From Rhodocyclaceae bacterium (GTDB taxonomy: Bacteria > Pseudomonadota > Gammaproteobacteria > Burkholderiales > Rhodocyclaceae): a DNA stretch of 64,000 nucleotides. The DNA is taken from positions 21,353 to 85,352 of the forward strand of contig JAGRGB010000101.1 in the NCBI GenBank assembly GCA_020445745.1. Direction: 5' to 3'. The translations under genes were made by a program, and so were the position numbers. Of this stretch, positions 9,066 to 17,980 are shown piece after piece. Within the stretch, counting starts at the first letter, position 1. Every line of letters begins with the position of its first letter. Under the pieces are notes generated by a model, which was not told the origin of the DNA, did no database searches, and saw only the letters and a list, made by a program, of their open reading frames with translations.

Positions 9066-9674
9066 ATGAAGTTCTTCTTCGACCTGCTGCCGGTCATCCT
9101 CTTCTTCGCAGCCTACAAGATCGCTGGCGGCCACGAGGGAGAGGCCCTCGGACTGGCGCGCGCGATGCTCGGCGACGGCATCGAGGCCAAGCAGGCACCG
9201 ATCCTGATCGCCACCGTGATCGTCATCGTCGCCACCGCCGGCCAGATCGCCTGGGTGTGGCTGCGTCACCGCAAGGTCGAGACCATGTTGTGGGTGAGCC
9301 TGGCGATCGTCACGCTGTTCGGCGGGGCCACGCTGCTGTTCCACGACCCGACCTTCATCAAGTGGAAGCCGACGGCGCTGTACTGGCTGTTCGCGATCAC
9401 CCTGGCAGGTTCGTCGCTGCTGTTCAGGCGCAACCTGATCCGCAAGATGCTGGAAGCCCAGATGAGCCTGCCGGACGGCATCTGGCAGCGACTCAACCTC
9501 GTATGGGCGCTCTTCTTCGCGCTGATGGGCGTGCTCAATCTGGTGGTCGCCTACCATTTCTCGGAAGCGACCTGGGTCAATTTCAAGCTTTTCGGCGGGA
9601 TGGGGCTGATGCTGGTGTTCGTGCTCGCGCAGGGCGCCTGGCTGTCCCGCCACATGGAGGACGAACAGACATGA
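9066..9674 (+). CDS. yciB: YciB / intracellular septation protein A
   Basis: 202 residues. It is an inner-membrane protein with about five hydrophobic helices and the family start [34 protein letters not shown]-like text appears as [18 protein letters not shown] near residue 95, and [13 protein letters not shown]-like text as [20 protein letters not shown] near residue 150. Both are highly characteristic of YciB. The family supports cell-envelope elongation and septation. The short ATG start is preferred over upstream in-frame codons inside envZ because it fits the family N-terminus exactly. It overlaps the YciI-like gene by 4 bases (ATGA). Confidence 0.95.
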   Translation: MKFFFDLLPVILFFAAYKIAGGHEGEALGLARAMLGDGIEAKQAPILIATVIVIVATAGQIAWVWLRHRKVETMLWVSLAIVTLFGGATLLFHDPTFIKWKPTALYWLFAITLAGSSLLFRRNLIRKMLEAQMSLPDGIWQRLNLVWALFFALMGVLNLVVAYHFSEATWVNFKLFGGMGLMLVFVLAQGAWLSRHMEDEQT

Positions 9675-9970
9675 TCTATGCCCTCATCGGAGAAGACCGG
9701 CCGGACTCGCTGGAAGCGCGCAAGGCCGTGCGCAGCGAACACCTGGCACGGCTCAACGAACTCAAGGACCAGGGGCGTCTGCTGATGGCAGGACCGTTCC
9801 CGGCGATCGACTCGCCCGACCCCGGACCTGCCGGCTTCACCGGCAGCCTGGTGGTCGCCGAATTTCCGTCGCTGGCCGACGCCGAAGCCTGGCTGGCCGA
9901 GGACCCCTACACGCGCACCGGGGTCTTCGTCCGAACCCAGGTCCGGCCCTACAAGAAGGTGCTGCCGTGA
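9671..9970 (+). CDS. yciI: YciI-like protein
   Basis: 99 residues, the normal YciI length. It has a ferredoxin-like alpha/beta fold with [32 protein letters not shown], and the terminal [13 protein letters not shown] seen in YciI. The family has a conserved His/Asp pair; here the His is in EHLARL. Enzymatic role is unproven, though relatives of the fold act as dehalogenases or dehydrochlorinases. It sits between yciB and bolA with overlapping start and stop codons at both ends (ATGA, GTGA), a conserved betaproteobacterial cluster. Confidence 0.9.
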   Translation: MIYALIGEDRPDSLEARKAVRSEHLARLNELKDQGRLLMAGPFPAIDSPDPGPAGFTGSLVVAEFPSLADAEAWLAEDPYTRTGVFVRTQVRPYKKVLP

Positions 9971-10260
9971 GCCAGGACACCATCGAAAGGATGAAGCAGC
10001 GCCTGGCGATATTGTCGCCGACCGAGATCTCGATCGGCGACGACAGCGCCCTGCACGCCGGTCATGCCGGCGCCCGCGACGGCGGCCATTACCGCCTGCG
10101 CATCGTCGCCGCGTGCTTCGCCGGCAAGAACCCCCTGGCCCGCCACCGGGTCGTGTACGACGCCCTCGGCGACATGATGAAGAAGGAAATCCATGCGCTT
10201 GTGATTCAGGCGCTCCCGCCTACCAATCGAAACACGAACACATCGAAGGATCTGCAATGA
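9967..10260 (+). CDS. bolA: BolA family protein
   Basis: 97 residues from a GTG overlapping the yciI stop. BolA fold: ISIGDDSALHAGHAGARDGGHYRL contains the characteristic HAGH ligand region, and AGKNPLARHRVVYDALGDMM is the signature RHRxVYxxL helix. BolA proteins bind 2Fe-2S clusters together with monothiol glutaredoxins and influence iron homeostasis, morphology and stress responses. Its TGA overlaps the ATG of the parvulin gene, so the yciB-yciI-bolA-ppiC run is one transcript. Confidence 0.92.
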   Translation: MSQDTIERMKQRLAILSPTEISIGDDSALHAGHAGARDGGHYRLRIVAACFAGKNPLARHRVVYDALGDMMKKEIHALVIQALPPTNRNTNTSKDLQ

Positions 10261-11039
10261 AGCTTGTTTCAGCACGAATCGCCGTCGCGCTGGCCGCTGT
10301 ATTCGGCACCACTGCAGCGGTTGCCGCCAACACGATCGTCACCGTCAATGGCGAGGCCATCCCGCAGGCCCGCGCCGACGCGCTGCTCGCCGAACAGAAG
10401 GCGCAGGGCCAGCCGGACAGCCCGCAGTTGCAGAGCGCCGTCAAGGAGGAGCTGGTCCGTCGCGAGGTGATGGCCCAGGAGGCGCGCAAGGCCGGCCTGG
10501 ACAAGAAGGCCAACGTCCAGGCGCAGATGGAGCTCGCGAAGCAGGCGATCCTGATCCGCGCCTACATCCAGGATTTCGTCGCCAACAACCCGGTCACCGA
10601 CGAAGCGGTGCGCAACGCCTACGACGAGATCAAGGGGCGTGCCGGCGACAAGGAGTACAAGGTCCGCCACATCCTGGTGGCGAGCGAGGACGAGGCCAAG
10701 GCGATCATCACCAAGCTGCAGACCGGCGAGAAATTCGAGGATCTCGCCGCGCAGTCCACCGATCCCGGCAGCAAGGGCAAGGGCGGCGACCTCGGCTGGT
10801 CGAACCCGGGGATGTTCGTCAAGCCATTCTCCGACGCGATGGTCAAGCTCGACAAGGGCAAGTTCACCGGGGTGCCGGTCAAGTCCGACTTCGGCTACCA
10901 CGTGATCCGTCTCGACGACGTGCGCGACCTCACGGCGCCGCCATTCGACGAGGTCAAGGGACAGCTCGCGCAGCGCATCCAGCAGCAGCAGGTCGAGCGC
11001 CACATGCTCGAACTGCGCAGCAAGGCCAAGGTCGAGTAG
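10257..11039 (+). CDS. Periplasmic peptidyl-prolyl isomerase (parvulin/PpiC type)
   Basis: 260 residues. It has a signal peptide (RIAVALAAVFGTTAAVAA), a SurA-like N-terminal helical domain (NTIVTVNGEAIPQARADALL), then the parvulin rotamase domain from about residue 135 (VRHILVASEDEAKAII; FEDLAAQSTDPGSKGKGGDL; GYHVIRLDDVRD). It helps fold outer-membrane and periplasmic proteins. Its ATG overlaps the bolA stop. A strong hairpin follows 20 bases after the stop. It belongs to the single-domain PpiC/PrsA-like group often next to bolA in betaproteobacteria, rather than SurA itself, which has two parvulin domains. Confidence 0.92.
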   Translation: MKLVSARIAVALAAVFGTTAAVAANTIVTVNGEAIPQARADALLAEQKAQGQPDSPQLQSAVKEELVRREVMAQEARKAGLDKKANVQAQMELAKQAILIRAYIQDFVANNPVTDEAVRNAYDEIKGRAGDKEYKVRHILVASEDEAKAIITKLQTGEKFEDLAAQSTDPGSKGKGGDLGWSNPGMFVKPFSDAMVKLDKGKFTGVPVKSDFGYHVIRLDDVRDLTAPPFDEVKGQLAQRIQQQQVERHMLELRSKAKVE

Positions 11040-11059
11040 GCGACGCCGGAGGCATGACG

Positions 11060-11089
11060 GAAGACGGGGGCCGGCAGGCCCCCGTCTTC
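11060..11089. terminator. Hairpin terminator between convergent genes
   Basis: Perfect 13-base-pair stem (GAAGACGGGGGCC / GGCCCCCGTCTTC) with a four-base loop GGCA. It lies between the parvulin stop (+) and the acyl-CoA dehydrogenase stop (-). There is no clear T-run on either side, but its position between two converging genes suits a bidirectional terminator. Confidence 0.75.
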
Positions 11090-11111
11090 GTCGACCCGGC
11101 AGGCGCGCCGC

Positions 11112-12905
11112 TCAGAACTGGGCCTCGTCGAGGGCCAGCGCGGCCTCGGCGCCCGCCGTCACGGCGTGGGCGAGTCCGCCGGCCTCGGACAACACGTGAT
11201 CGGCGTAGAAGCGGGCCGTGATCACCTTGGCGCGGTAGAAATCGGCATCCCCTGCGCCGTCGGCCAGTCGCTGGCTGGCGATCCGCGCGGCCCGGGCCAT
11301 CTGCCAGCCACCGGCGACGATGCCGAGCAGCTTCAGGAACGGCACCGCGCCGACGTGCACCGACTTCACGGCGCTGCCGTAGTTGCCGACGATGTAGCCG
11401 ACCGCCGCATCGACCGCATCGACGCCTCCGGCCAGCGCCTTGCCGATCGCCTTCAGCGATTCGTCACCGCGTGCCAGCGCGCCGGCCGCATCGCGCATCT
11501 CGGCGATCAGCGCCCGCACCGCGTTGCCGCCGTCGCGGGCGATCTTGCGGCCGATCAGGTCGTTCGCCTGGATCGCCGTGGTGCCTTCGTAGATCGTCGT
11601 GATGCGGGCGTCGCGCAGGTGCTGGGCGGCGCCGGTCTCCTCGATGAAGCCCATGCCGCCATGGACCTGGACGCCGATCGAGGCGATCTCGATCGAGCTC
11701 TCGGTGCTCCAGCCCTTGACCACCGGGATCAGCAGATCGACGAAGGCCTGCGACGCCGCGCGGGTGGCCTCGTCAGGATGCAGATGGGCCTTGTCGTTGG
11801 CCGCCGCGACGACGTAGGCCAGCGCTCGCATCGCCTCGGTGCGGGATTTCATCGACAGCAGCATGCGGCGCACGTCCGGGTGATGGATGATGCTGACCTT
11901 ACCGCCGCCGCGCACGCCCAGCTCGGTGCCCTGGACGCGCTCGCGGGCGTATTCGACGGCCTGCTGGTAGGCTCGTTCGGCCAGCGCGACGCCCTCCATG
12001 CCGACCGCGAAACGCGCCTCGTTCATCATGATGAACATGTACTCGAGGCCGCGGTTGGGCTCACCGACGAGGTAGCCGACGGCGCCGCCGTTGTCGCCGA
12101 ATGCCAGCACGCAGGTCGGACTGGCGTGAATGCCGAGCTTGTGCTCGATCGACACGCAATGGACGTCATTGCGCTTGTCCGGTGCGCCGTTCGCGTCGAG
12201 CAGGAACTTCGGCACCACGAACAGCGAGATGCCCTTGACGCCTTCGGGCGCATCCGGCAGGCGGGCCAGCACCAGATGGATGATGTTGTCGGTCAGGTCG
12301 TGTTCGCCGTAGGTGATGAAGATCTTCTGGCCGAAGACCTTGTAGCTGCCATCCGCCTGGGGCTCGGCGCGGGAGCGGACCGCGGCCAGGTCCGAACCCG
12401 CCTGGGGCTCGGTCAGGTTCATCGTGCCGGTCCATTCACCGCTGACCATCTTCGGCAGGTAGGCGGCCTTGAGTTCGTCCGAGCCGCGCAGCAGCAGCGC
12501 CTCGATGGCGCCGTTGGTCAGCATCGGACACAGCGAGAAGGCCATGTTGGCGGCCTTCCACATCTCGATGACCGCGGTGTTGACCAGCTTGGGCAATCCC
12601 TGGCCGCCGAATTCCGGCTCGGCCGCGAGCGCCGTCCAGCCGGCCTCGATGAACTGCTGGTAAGCCTCCTTCCAGCCCGGCGCGGTGGTCACCTCGCCGT
12701 CCTGCCACTTGGCGCCTTCCTGGTCGCCGGTCCAGTTCAGCGGTGCCAGTACGCCGGAGGCGAACTTGCCGGCCTCCTCGAGAATCGCATCGACCAGGTC
12801 CTCGCTGGCCTCCTCGCAGCCGGGCAGCGCCGCGATCTGATCGAGGCCGGCCAATTCCTTCAGCACGAACTGCATGTCGCGAACGGGTGCGTTGTAGCTA
12901 CTCAT
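11112..12905 (-). CDS. Acyl-CoA dehydrogenase (large, DmdC/AidB-like family)
   Basis: 597 residues, from an ATG preceded by GAGAAAGGG. It has the Acyl-CoA_dh N-terminal, middle (MNLTEPQAGSDLAAVRSRAE, then KIFITYGEHDLTDNI) and C-terminal (GGMGFIEETGAAQHLRDARI, IYEGTTAIQANDLIGRK) regions, plus an extra C-terminal helical extension that makes it about 200 residues longer than short-chain enzymes. This length and the sequence match the FadE5/DmdC-type group. It is a flavoprotein that desaturates an acyl-CoA and passes electrons to ETF, and etfBA lies just upstream on the same strand. The exact chain-length preference cannot be read from sequence. It overlaps the CbiM-like gene stop by 8 bases. 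Confidence 0.9.
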   Translation of the reverse strand: MSSYNAPVRDMQFVLKELAGLDQIAALPGCEEASEDLVDAILEEAGKFASGVLAPLNWTGDQEGAKWQDGEVTTAPGWKEAYQQFIEAGWTALAAEPEFGGQGLPKLVNTAVIEMWKAANMAFSLCPMLTNGAIEALLLRGSDELKAAYLPKMVSGEWTGTMNLTEPQAGSDLAAVRSRAEPQADGSYKVFGQKIFITYGEHDLTDNIIHLVLARLPDAPEGVKGISLFVVPKFLLDANGAPDKRNDVHCVSIEHKLGIHASPTCVLAFGDNGGAVGYLVGEPNRGLEYMFIMMNEARFAVGMEGVALAERAYQQAVEYARERVQGTELGVRGGGKVSIIHHPDVRRMLLSMKSRTEAMRALAYVVAAANDKAHLHPDEATRAASQAFVDLLIPVVKGWSTESSIEIASIGVQVHGGMGFIEETGAAQHLRDARITTIYEGTTAIQANDLIGRKIARDGGNAVRALIAEMRDAAGALARGDESLKAIGKALAGGVDAVDAAVGYIVGNYGSAVKSVHVGAVPFLKLLGIVAGGWQMARAARIASQRLADGAGDADFYRAKVITARFYADHVLSEAGGLAHAVTAGAEAALALDEAQF

Positions 12906-13617
12906 TCCCTTTCTCTCCAGTGTTGTCCCGGTTCCTGCCTGGCGGCGGACCGGGTGAATCATTCAGATATCGCTTGTCGTCGAAACTCTCGACCCAGGCC
13001 GGCCGGAACACCACCATCAGGGTCATCGCCATGCCGCTCATCCAGGCTTCCGAGGAGGCCAGCAACAGGAAGAAGGGCAAGTATTCCTCGAGCAGCAGCT
13101 CGCTCGGGTAGGCACCGGCAAGCGTCAGCACGGTGGTCGCCGCGATGCCGACCAGGAACACGCCGACACCCGAACCGGCAAAGGCCTGCACGAAGATGTA
13201 GATGAAATAGTTGGCGGGCAGGTAACGCTCCGCAAGCTGCCTGACGCGCGTCGCGAGCAGCACCGGGATGGCGCCCATGATCAGCAGGTTCAGCCCCAGG
13301 GCGGACCATTGGATGGAACCGTTGATCGCGCTCGCGACGATCACCACTGCGAGCGCGATCAAGGCCAGCGGGGCGCCGAACATCAGGGTCGCCACGCCCG
13401 CGCCCAGCAGGTGCAGGTTGAGACCTTCGCGCACCCCGGCGTTCAGCGCCCACAGCAGCATCAGCACGACGATCGCACCGAGCCAGGCGTTGAAGCGCAC
13501 CGAATCGCGCAGCCGCCGCCACGGCGCACGGTACGCCGCGCCCGCCACCACGACGGACGCGACGCAAGCCGACAGCCACAGCCACGCCGACGGAAACAGC
13601 AGGCCGGAAAGATCCAC
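12898..13617 (-). CDS. CbiM-like / ECF transporter permease-like membrane protein
   Basis: 239 residues with six or seven hydrophobic helices. The segment [20 protein letters not shown] resembles the CbiM core, where the His in an N-x-H context binds metal; the terminal [10 protein letters not shown] motif is also typical of this proteobacterial group. It has no CbiN, CbiO or CbiQ neighbours, so it may be a stand-alone metal or vitamin permease, or have lost its energising partners. It lies between etfA and the acyl-CoA dehydrogenase and overlaps the latter by 8 bases. Confidence 0.8.
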   Translation of the reverse strand: MDLSGLLFPSAWLWLSACVASVVVAGAAYRAPWRRLRDSVRFNAWLGAIVVLMLLWALNAGVREGLNLHLLGAGVATLMFGAPLALIALAVVIVASAINGSIQWSALGLNLLIMGAIPVLLATRVRQLAERYLPANYFIYIFVQAFAGSGVGVFLVGIAATTVLTLAGAYPSELLLEEYLPFFLLLASSEAWMSGMAMTLMVVFRPAWVESFDDKRYLNDSPGPPPGRNRDNTGEKGNE

Positions 13618-13629
13618 CCACCCGCCGGA

Positions 13630-14559
13630 TCAGAGTGATTTGGTCAGTTCCGGCACCGCATCGAACAGATCGGCCGCGAGGCCATAGTCGGCGACCTGGA
13701 AGATCGGCGCCTCGGGATCCTTGTTGATCGCGACGATCACCTTGGAATCCTTCATGCCGGCCAGGTGCTGGATGGCGCCCGAGATACCGACCGCGATGTA
13801 GAGCTGCGGCGCGACGATCTTGCCGGTCTGCCCGACCTGGTAGTCATTGGGCACGAAGCCGGCGTCCACCGCGGCACGGCTGGCACCGAGCGCCGCACCC
13901 AGCTTGTCGGCCAGCGGCTCCAGCAACTCATGGTAGTTCTCGCCGGAACCCAGGCCGCGACCGCCCGAGACGATGGTCGAGGCGGCACCCAGTTCCGGGC
14001 GGGCGCTCTTCGTGAGTTCACGACCGACCAGCCGCGACACGCCCAGGTCCGGCCCGGCCTCGACCGCCTCGACGGCAGCCGAACCGCCCTGCCCGGCCGG
14101 CTCGAACGCCGTCGTGCGCACCGTCACGACCTTGATCGGATCGGCGCTCTTGACCGTTGCCAGGGCATTGCCGGCGTAGATCGGCCGGACGAAGGCGTCG
14201 GCGCCATCGACCGCCACGATGTCGGAAATCTGGGAGACGTCGAGCAGCGCGGCGACGCGGGGAAGCATGTTCTTGCCGCCGGTCGTGGCCGGCGCCAGGA
14301 TGTGGCTGTAATCCCGGGCGCGGGCCGCCACCAGCGCGGCGACGTTCTCGGCCAGCTGATCGGCGTACTGCGGCGCGTCGGCCACCAGCACCTTGGCCAC
14401 GCCGGCGACCGCAGCGGCCTCGCTCGATACCGCGCCGCAGCCCGCGCCTGCCACCAGCACGTGGATGTCGCCGCCGATCGCGGCAGCCGCGGCGACGGTG
14501 TTCAGGGTCGCGGCCTTCAGGCTCGCGTTGTCGTGTTCTGCGATAACCAGGATTGCCAT
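13630..14559 (-). CDS. etfA: Electron transfer flavoprotein alpha subunit
   Basis: 309 residues. ETF-alpha N-domain ([20 protein letters not shown]) and FAD-binding C-domain ([75 protein letters not shown]). It carries the FAD of the ETF heterodimer, which accepts electrons from acyl-CoA dehydrogenases. It follows etfB with a one-base gap. The acyl-CoA dehydrogenase downstream is the likely donor. Confidence 0.97.
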   Translation of the reverse strand: MAILVIAEHDNASLKAATLNTVAAAAAIGGDIHVLVAGAGCGAVSSEAAAVAGVAKVLVADAPQYADQLAENVAALVAARARDYSHILAPATTGGKNMLPRVAALLDVSQISDIVAVDGADAFVRPIYAGNALATVKSADPIKVVTVRTTAFEPAGQGGSAAVEAVEAGPDLGVSRLVGRELTKSARPELGAASTIVSGGRGLGSGENYHELLEPLADKLGAALGASRAAVDAGFVPNDYQVGQTGKIVAPQLYIAVGISGAIQHLAGMKDSKVIVAINKDPEAPIFQVADYGLAADLFDAVPELTKSL

Positions 14560-14560
14560 G

Positions 14561-15310
14561 TCAGATCACCTTCGCTTCGTTCTTGAGCTTGTCGACCAGT
14601 TGCGCGACGTCGGCCACCATCACGCCGGCGCTGCGCTTCGGCGGCTCGGCGACCTTCAGTGTCTGCAGCCGCGGCGCGACATCGACACCGAGCGCCTCGG
14701 GAGTGACGGTCTCGAGGGGCTTCTTCTTGGCCTTCATGATGTTCGGCAGGGTCGCATAGCGCGGCTCGTTGAGTCGCAGGTCGGTGGTGACCACCGCCGG
14801 CAGCTTGATCTCGATGGTCTCGAGACCGCCATCGATCTCGCGGGTGACGTTGGCCTTTTCGCCGCTGACCGCAACCTTCGACGCATAGGTAGCCTGCGCC
14901 CAGTTCATCATCGCCGCCAGCATCTGGCCGGTCTGTCCGGCATCGTCGTCGATCGCCTGCTTGCCGAGCAGCACCAGGCCCGGGCCTTCCTTGTCGCACA
15001 GCGCCTTCAGCAGCTTGGCCACCGCCAGCGGCTGCAATTCGGCGTCGGTGGTGACCAGGACGCCGCGATCGGCACCGATCGCCATCGCCGTGCGGATCGT
15101 CTCCTGGCAGGCCTGGACGCCGCAGGAAACCGCGATCACCTCGCTCGCGACGCCGGCCTCGCGCAGCCTCACCGCCTCTTCCACGGCGATCTCGTCGAAC
15201 GGGTTCATGCTCATCTTGACATTGGCGACGTCCACGCCGGTGCCGTCAGCCTTGACGCGCACCTTGACGTTGTAATCGACGACGCGCTTTACGGGTACAA
15301 GAATCTTCAA
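14561..15310 (-). CDS. etfB: Electron transfer flavoprotein beta subunit
   Basis: 249 residues. [20 protein letters not shown] is the canonical ETF-beta start, and [19 protein letters not shown] is the family signature, followed by the AMP-binding loop region [20 protein letters not shown]. It binds AMP and forms the dimer with EtfA. It leads the operon etfB-etfA-CbiM-like-acyl-CoA dehydrogenase and is divergent from a TetR regulator whose palindromic sites sit in the 170-base gap. Confidence 0.97.
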   Translation of the reverse strand: MKILVPVKRVVDYNVKVRVKADGTGVDVANVKMSMNPFDEIAVEEAVRLREAGVASEVIAVSCGVQACQETIRTAMAIGADRGVLVTTDAELQPLAVAKLLKALCDKEGPGLVLLGKQAIDDDAGQTGQMLAAMMNWAQATYASKVAVSGEKANVTREIDGGLETIEIKLPAVVTTDLRLNEPRYATLPNIMKAKKKPLETVTPEALGVDVAPRLQTLKVAEPPKRSAGVMVADVAQLVDKLKNEAKVI

Positions 15311-15417
15311 AGCAGCGCTCCTCCAGTTGGTGGGTGGGTGTCTCCGATCCGGATACGGTTGTCCGCGGTCATTATGTCACCAGGGCCGGGCTGCGGCACG
15401 GCGATACGAACCGCGCT

Positions 15418-15460
15418 CCATACCAGACAGTATGGTAGCGTACGGTAGCGTATGGATACG
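15418..15460. promoter_or_regulatory. Candidate TetR operator cluster between etfB and the TetR gene
   Basis: Three overlapping symmetries lie here: CCATAC-6-GTATGG (15418-15435), a direct repeat GGTAGCGTA at 15434-15442 and 15444-15452, and the palindrome CGTATGGATACG at 15449-15460. They end 22 bases before the TetR start and lie about 110 bases from the etfB start. Such clustering is typical of an autoregulated TetR operator. Binding is inferred. Confidence 0.5.
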
Positions 15461-15482
15461 TTTTGTGTCAATACTTCTGCGT

Positions 15483-16064
15483 ATGGAAAATGCGCCACAC
15501 AAGTCCCGCAGCCAGCTCGACCGTGCGGCATGGATCGAGCAGGCCTTCGACGTTCTCGCCCAGGACGGCGTCGCCGGCCTGCGGGTCGAGGTACTCGCCA
15601 AGAAGCTGAAAGTCACCAAGGGCAGTTTCTACTGGCACTTCAAGGACCGCCAGGATCTGCTCGACGGCGTGCTGGAAGCCTGGCGAGACAGCCGCATTCG
15701 CGACATCGCCAAGCAGACCCGCGCGCGCCCCGGCGAGGAGCTGCAGCAGCTCTACCACGTGATCGACGTCTACAGCGCCAGCCGCAACCGCAAGGGCATG
15801 CTGATCGAGCTGGCGGTGCGGGAATGGGCCAAGCGCGACAGCGCGGTCGCCGACGTCGTCCGCGAGGTCGACTCCAAGCGCCTCGAACACGCGCGCAACC
15901 TGTTCGTCGCGTGCGGCGCCACGACGCGCGAAGCCACCAGCCGCTGCATCCTGCTCTACGCCTACGTATTCGGAATTTCCCTGATGATCTGCGAGGGTTT
16001 CAGTGACGATGTCGATGCGCTGAAGGCCGACATCGCCGATCTGATCGCGAAGGCCAGGGATTGA
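15483..16064 (+). CDS. TetR/AcrR-family transcriptional regulator
   Basis: 193 residues from the ATG reading MENAPHKSRSQLDRAAW. The TetR helix-turn-helix is GVAGLRVEVLAKKLKVTKGS followed by FYWHFKDRQDLLDGVLEAWR. The C-terminal ligand domain is all-helical. It is divergent from etfBA and the acyl-CoA dehydrogenase, with palindromes in between. The probable job is repression of that fatty-acid oxidation operon in response to an acyl-CoA-type ligand, by analogy with FadR/PsrA-like TetR proteins. The longer reading upstream crosses the palindromes and is not credible. Confidence 0.9.
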   Translation: MENAPHKSRSQLDRAAWIEQAFDVLAQDGVAGLRVEVLAKKLKVTKGSFYWHFKDRQDLLDGVLEAWRDSRIRDIAKQTRARPGEELQQLYHVIDVYSASRNRKGMLIELAVREWAKRDSAVADVVREVDSKRLEHARNLFVACGATTREATSRCILLYAYVFGISLMICEGFSDDVDALKADIADLIAKARD

Positions 16065-16241
16065 CCGGCGCCGCGCCGGCCTCCGGCGCACCCGCGACAT
16101 CCGCCGCGTCCTGCGCCACCGGGCGGGCATCCCGGGCCCGCCACCTGCGGCCGGTCGTCGACGAACGGAGGTCGCCGCCGCTGTTCGGGCCGGCCCGACC
16201 GGACTCCACCGCACGTAGCCGATCCGCAACCGGCGGCCCGA

Positions 16242-16463
16242 TCACCCGGCGCAGCATCCTCCCCGCCCGTGCATCTGCACGGGCGGGCAAGGCACGCTCC
16301 CGTAGCTGCAGAACACGCAGCAGTCCCCCGGCGCCGGCCTCAGCAAGGCGTGGCAACCCTCGCATTCGTAGAACCACAGGCACATGTCGGTGGGCATCGT
16401 CTCCACCTTCGCGTGACCGCAAAGCGGACAGGTGAGGACCGACTCGCGGACGATCTCGCTCAT
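16242..16463 (-). CDS. Cysteine-rich small protein (GDCCVFCSYG type)
   Basis: 73 residues with nine cysteines: CPLC, CEGC, GDCCVFCSYG and a terminal GGCC. The CPLCGH, CEGCH and GDCCVFC pairs suggest a zinc-ribbon or other metal-binding fold. The GDCCVFCSYGSVPCPP core is a recurring small hypothetical protein in proteobacteria, often near heavy-metal or redox genes, with no assigned function. The start has a strong ribosome site (GGAGGAAAGC-ATG). The C-terminal four residues are less conserved in type. Confidence 0.8.
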   Translation of the reverse strand: MSEIVRESVLTCPLCGHAKVETMPTDMCLWFYECEGCHALLRPAPGDCCVFCSYGSVPCPPVQMHGRGGCCAG

Positions 16464-16475
16464 GCTTTCCTCCGG

Positions 16476-16580
16476 CTACGGTCTGGCGACCGCCGTCAGC
16501 GCGCGCATCCGCGCCACCACTGCGGTGATTCGCGCAGCGGCGTCCACGGCTGCGCGCATTTGCCGAATCGCCGTGGCCAT
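16476..16580 (-). CDS. Possible 34-residue leader ORF upstream of the cysteine-rich gene
   Basis: This short ORF (MATAIRQMRAAVDAAARITA, then VVARMRALTAVARP) is an amphipathic Ala/Arg-rich helix. Its stop falls 12 bases before the start of the cysteine-rich gene, inside the spacing of that gene's ribosome site, so it could be translationally coupled. It has no recognised relatives, and its composition could be chance in GC-rich DNA. Confidence 0.25.
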   Translation of the reverse strand: MATAIRQMRAAVDAAARITAVVARMRALTAVARP

Positions 16581-16864
16581 GCCGCGATGATAGCCGCCGA
16601 GTTGCCTCACCGCGGGCTATCGACGCCAGGCGGTGGCGCGTCATCCAGGCACCGGGTTTGCGGCAAATTCGCGGGCACGCCATCCTGCGGACCCTGGCGG
16701 AAGCACCACCCGGCCAGGGGATCATCGGCGTGCGCCGCCACGGCCCGGCCACACTTGCTCATCGCGTGAAATAATTCACGATGCCATGCAGGCGGCGTAT
16801 TCCCCGGAATCTTCGCCGCAGTGCAGACTGATGTCGCCTTGTGTCCCAGCGAAGGGGGTTGGCG

Positions 16865-17767
16865 TTGACAGTTTTCATTTGCTGGTCCTCCGACGCATCG
16901 AGATCGGTTGCCGTGGCGCTCAGATCGTTTCTGTTCCGGGTCAATCAGGACTGGAAGCCGTGGGTATCCCAGACCGACATCCGCGCCGGCACGGCATGGC
17001 GGGACGAACTCCGATCGGCGCTGAAGGCCTCGTCGTTCGGCATCGTGTGCGCGGATCAATTCTCGCTGCAAAGCCCATGGGTGCATTTCGAGGCTGGCGC
17101 ACTCAGCGCATCGATCAGCGGCGGGATGATCTGCCCCTATCTGATCGACAGCGCCTCGAAACAGGATTTGAGCGGTGGCCCCCTTGCGGAATTCCAAAGT
17201 GTCGAAGCCACGAGGCACGGCACCGGTGAACTGCTGCGATCGATACAGCTCGCCTTTGCCGGGATCGCGATCCCGGAAAGAGACCTTCAGTTGCGCGCCG
17301 ATGACGCATGGCCCGCGCTGCACGACGCAATAAACGCCGCCATATCGGACAACGCCGTGCGGCCTTCCAGGCCGAGATACAACTGCCTGGACATCGATGG
17401 CTTCAAATCCCTGCTGGACATGCATCTGACTGCCACGATGGGACGCCTGACCTTCATCCTGGACCAGGCACTGCAGAGATCGGACAAGCAGCCGATCAAG
17501 AAGTTGATGCGGGAAGTGGAGTGCAACATCCGGACCGAGATCATTCGCCGCAGAAGCCATCTGTCACGCTTCTACCTCGACGGCGCCGGGCGTGTGGTCG
17601 ACATACTCGACAAGAGTCTCGCGATCAACGACATCCCGGCAAAATTGAAGAAAGCGCGCAAGATGGTGATGGAGGCACCCGACAAGAGGCGGATGATCTA
17701 TACGCTCATATTGGACGAACAGGCTCGCCTCGAGAACAACCTGAAGGAACTCCTCAAGGGTTTCTAG
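16865..17767 (+). CDS. TIR-domain protein
   Basis: 300 residues from a TTG with AAGGGGG six bases upstream; a GTG at 16841 would add eight residues. N-terminal TIR domain (about 1-130): VFICWSSDASRSVAVALRSF starts it, WVSQTDIRAGTAWRDELRSA is the BB-loop region, and SPWVHFEAGALSA carries the Glu at about residue 76 expected to be catalytic in NAD-cleaving TIRs. The C-terminal 170 residues are charged and helical (LDMHLTATMGRLTFILDQAL) with no recognised domain. Bacterial TIR proteins commonly cleave NAD+ or make cyclic ADP-ribose signals in antiviral defence. It stands alone on its strand, so partner proteins are not evident. It is followed by a hairpin. Confidence 0.8.
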   Translation: MTVFICWSSDASRSVAVALRSFLFRVNQDWKPWVSQTDIRAGTAWRDELRSALKASSFGIVCADQFSLQSPWVHFEAGALSASISGGMICPYLIDSASKQDLSGGPLAEFQSVEATRHGTGELLRSIQLAFAGIAIPERDLQLRADDAWPALHDAINAAISDNAVRPSRPRYNCLDIDGFKSLLDMHLTATMGRLTFILDQALQRSDKQPIKKLMREVECNIRTEIIRRRSHLSRFYLDGAGRVVDILDKSLAINDIPAKLKKARKMVMEAPDKRRMIYTLILDEQARLENNLKELLKGF

Positions 17768-17917
17768 CGCGCCATTGCCGAGTCGGCACCCGCGGGCACG
17801 TCGGCCGCAAGGTCGCCCAGCTGCCGATGACGATACCCGTTCCTGGCCGGACAGCGCGCCGTGCCGGTGACGGTGTCGGCTGCCTGCCGGCGGCCAAGTC
17901 GGCTCGCCTTCGACGCA

Positions 17918-17951
17918 CATCTCCCGCGCCCGATCCGGAGCGCGGGAGATG
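17918..17951. terminator. Hairpin terminator between TIR gene and MauG-like gene
   Basis: Perfect 12-base-pair stem CATCTCCCGCGC / GCGCGGGAGATG around a ten-base loop. It is placed between the TIR stop (+) and the stop of the dihaem protein gene (-), as expected for a bidirectional terminator of convergent genes. There is no T-run. Confidence 0.6.
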
Positions 17952-17980
17952 CACGGCCCGACGGAGCCGGTCACGCCGAA

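Noticed and set aside
11166-13205. A 679-codon plus-strand frame
   Set aside because: Antisense to acyl-CoA dehydrogenase and the CbiM-like gene; composition is typical of GC-rich shadow frames.
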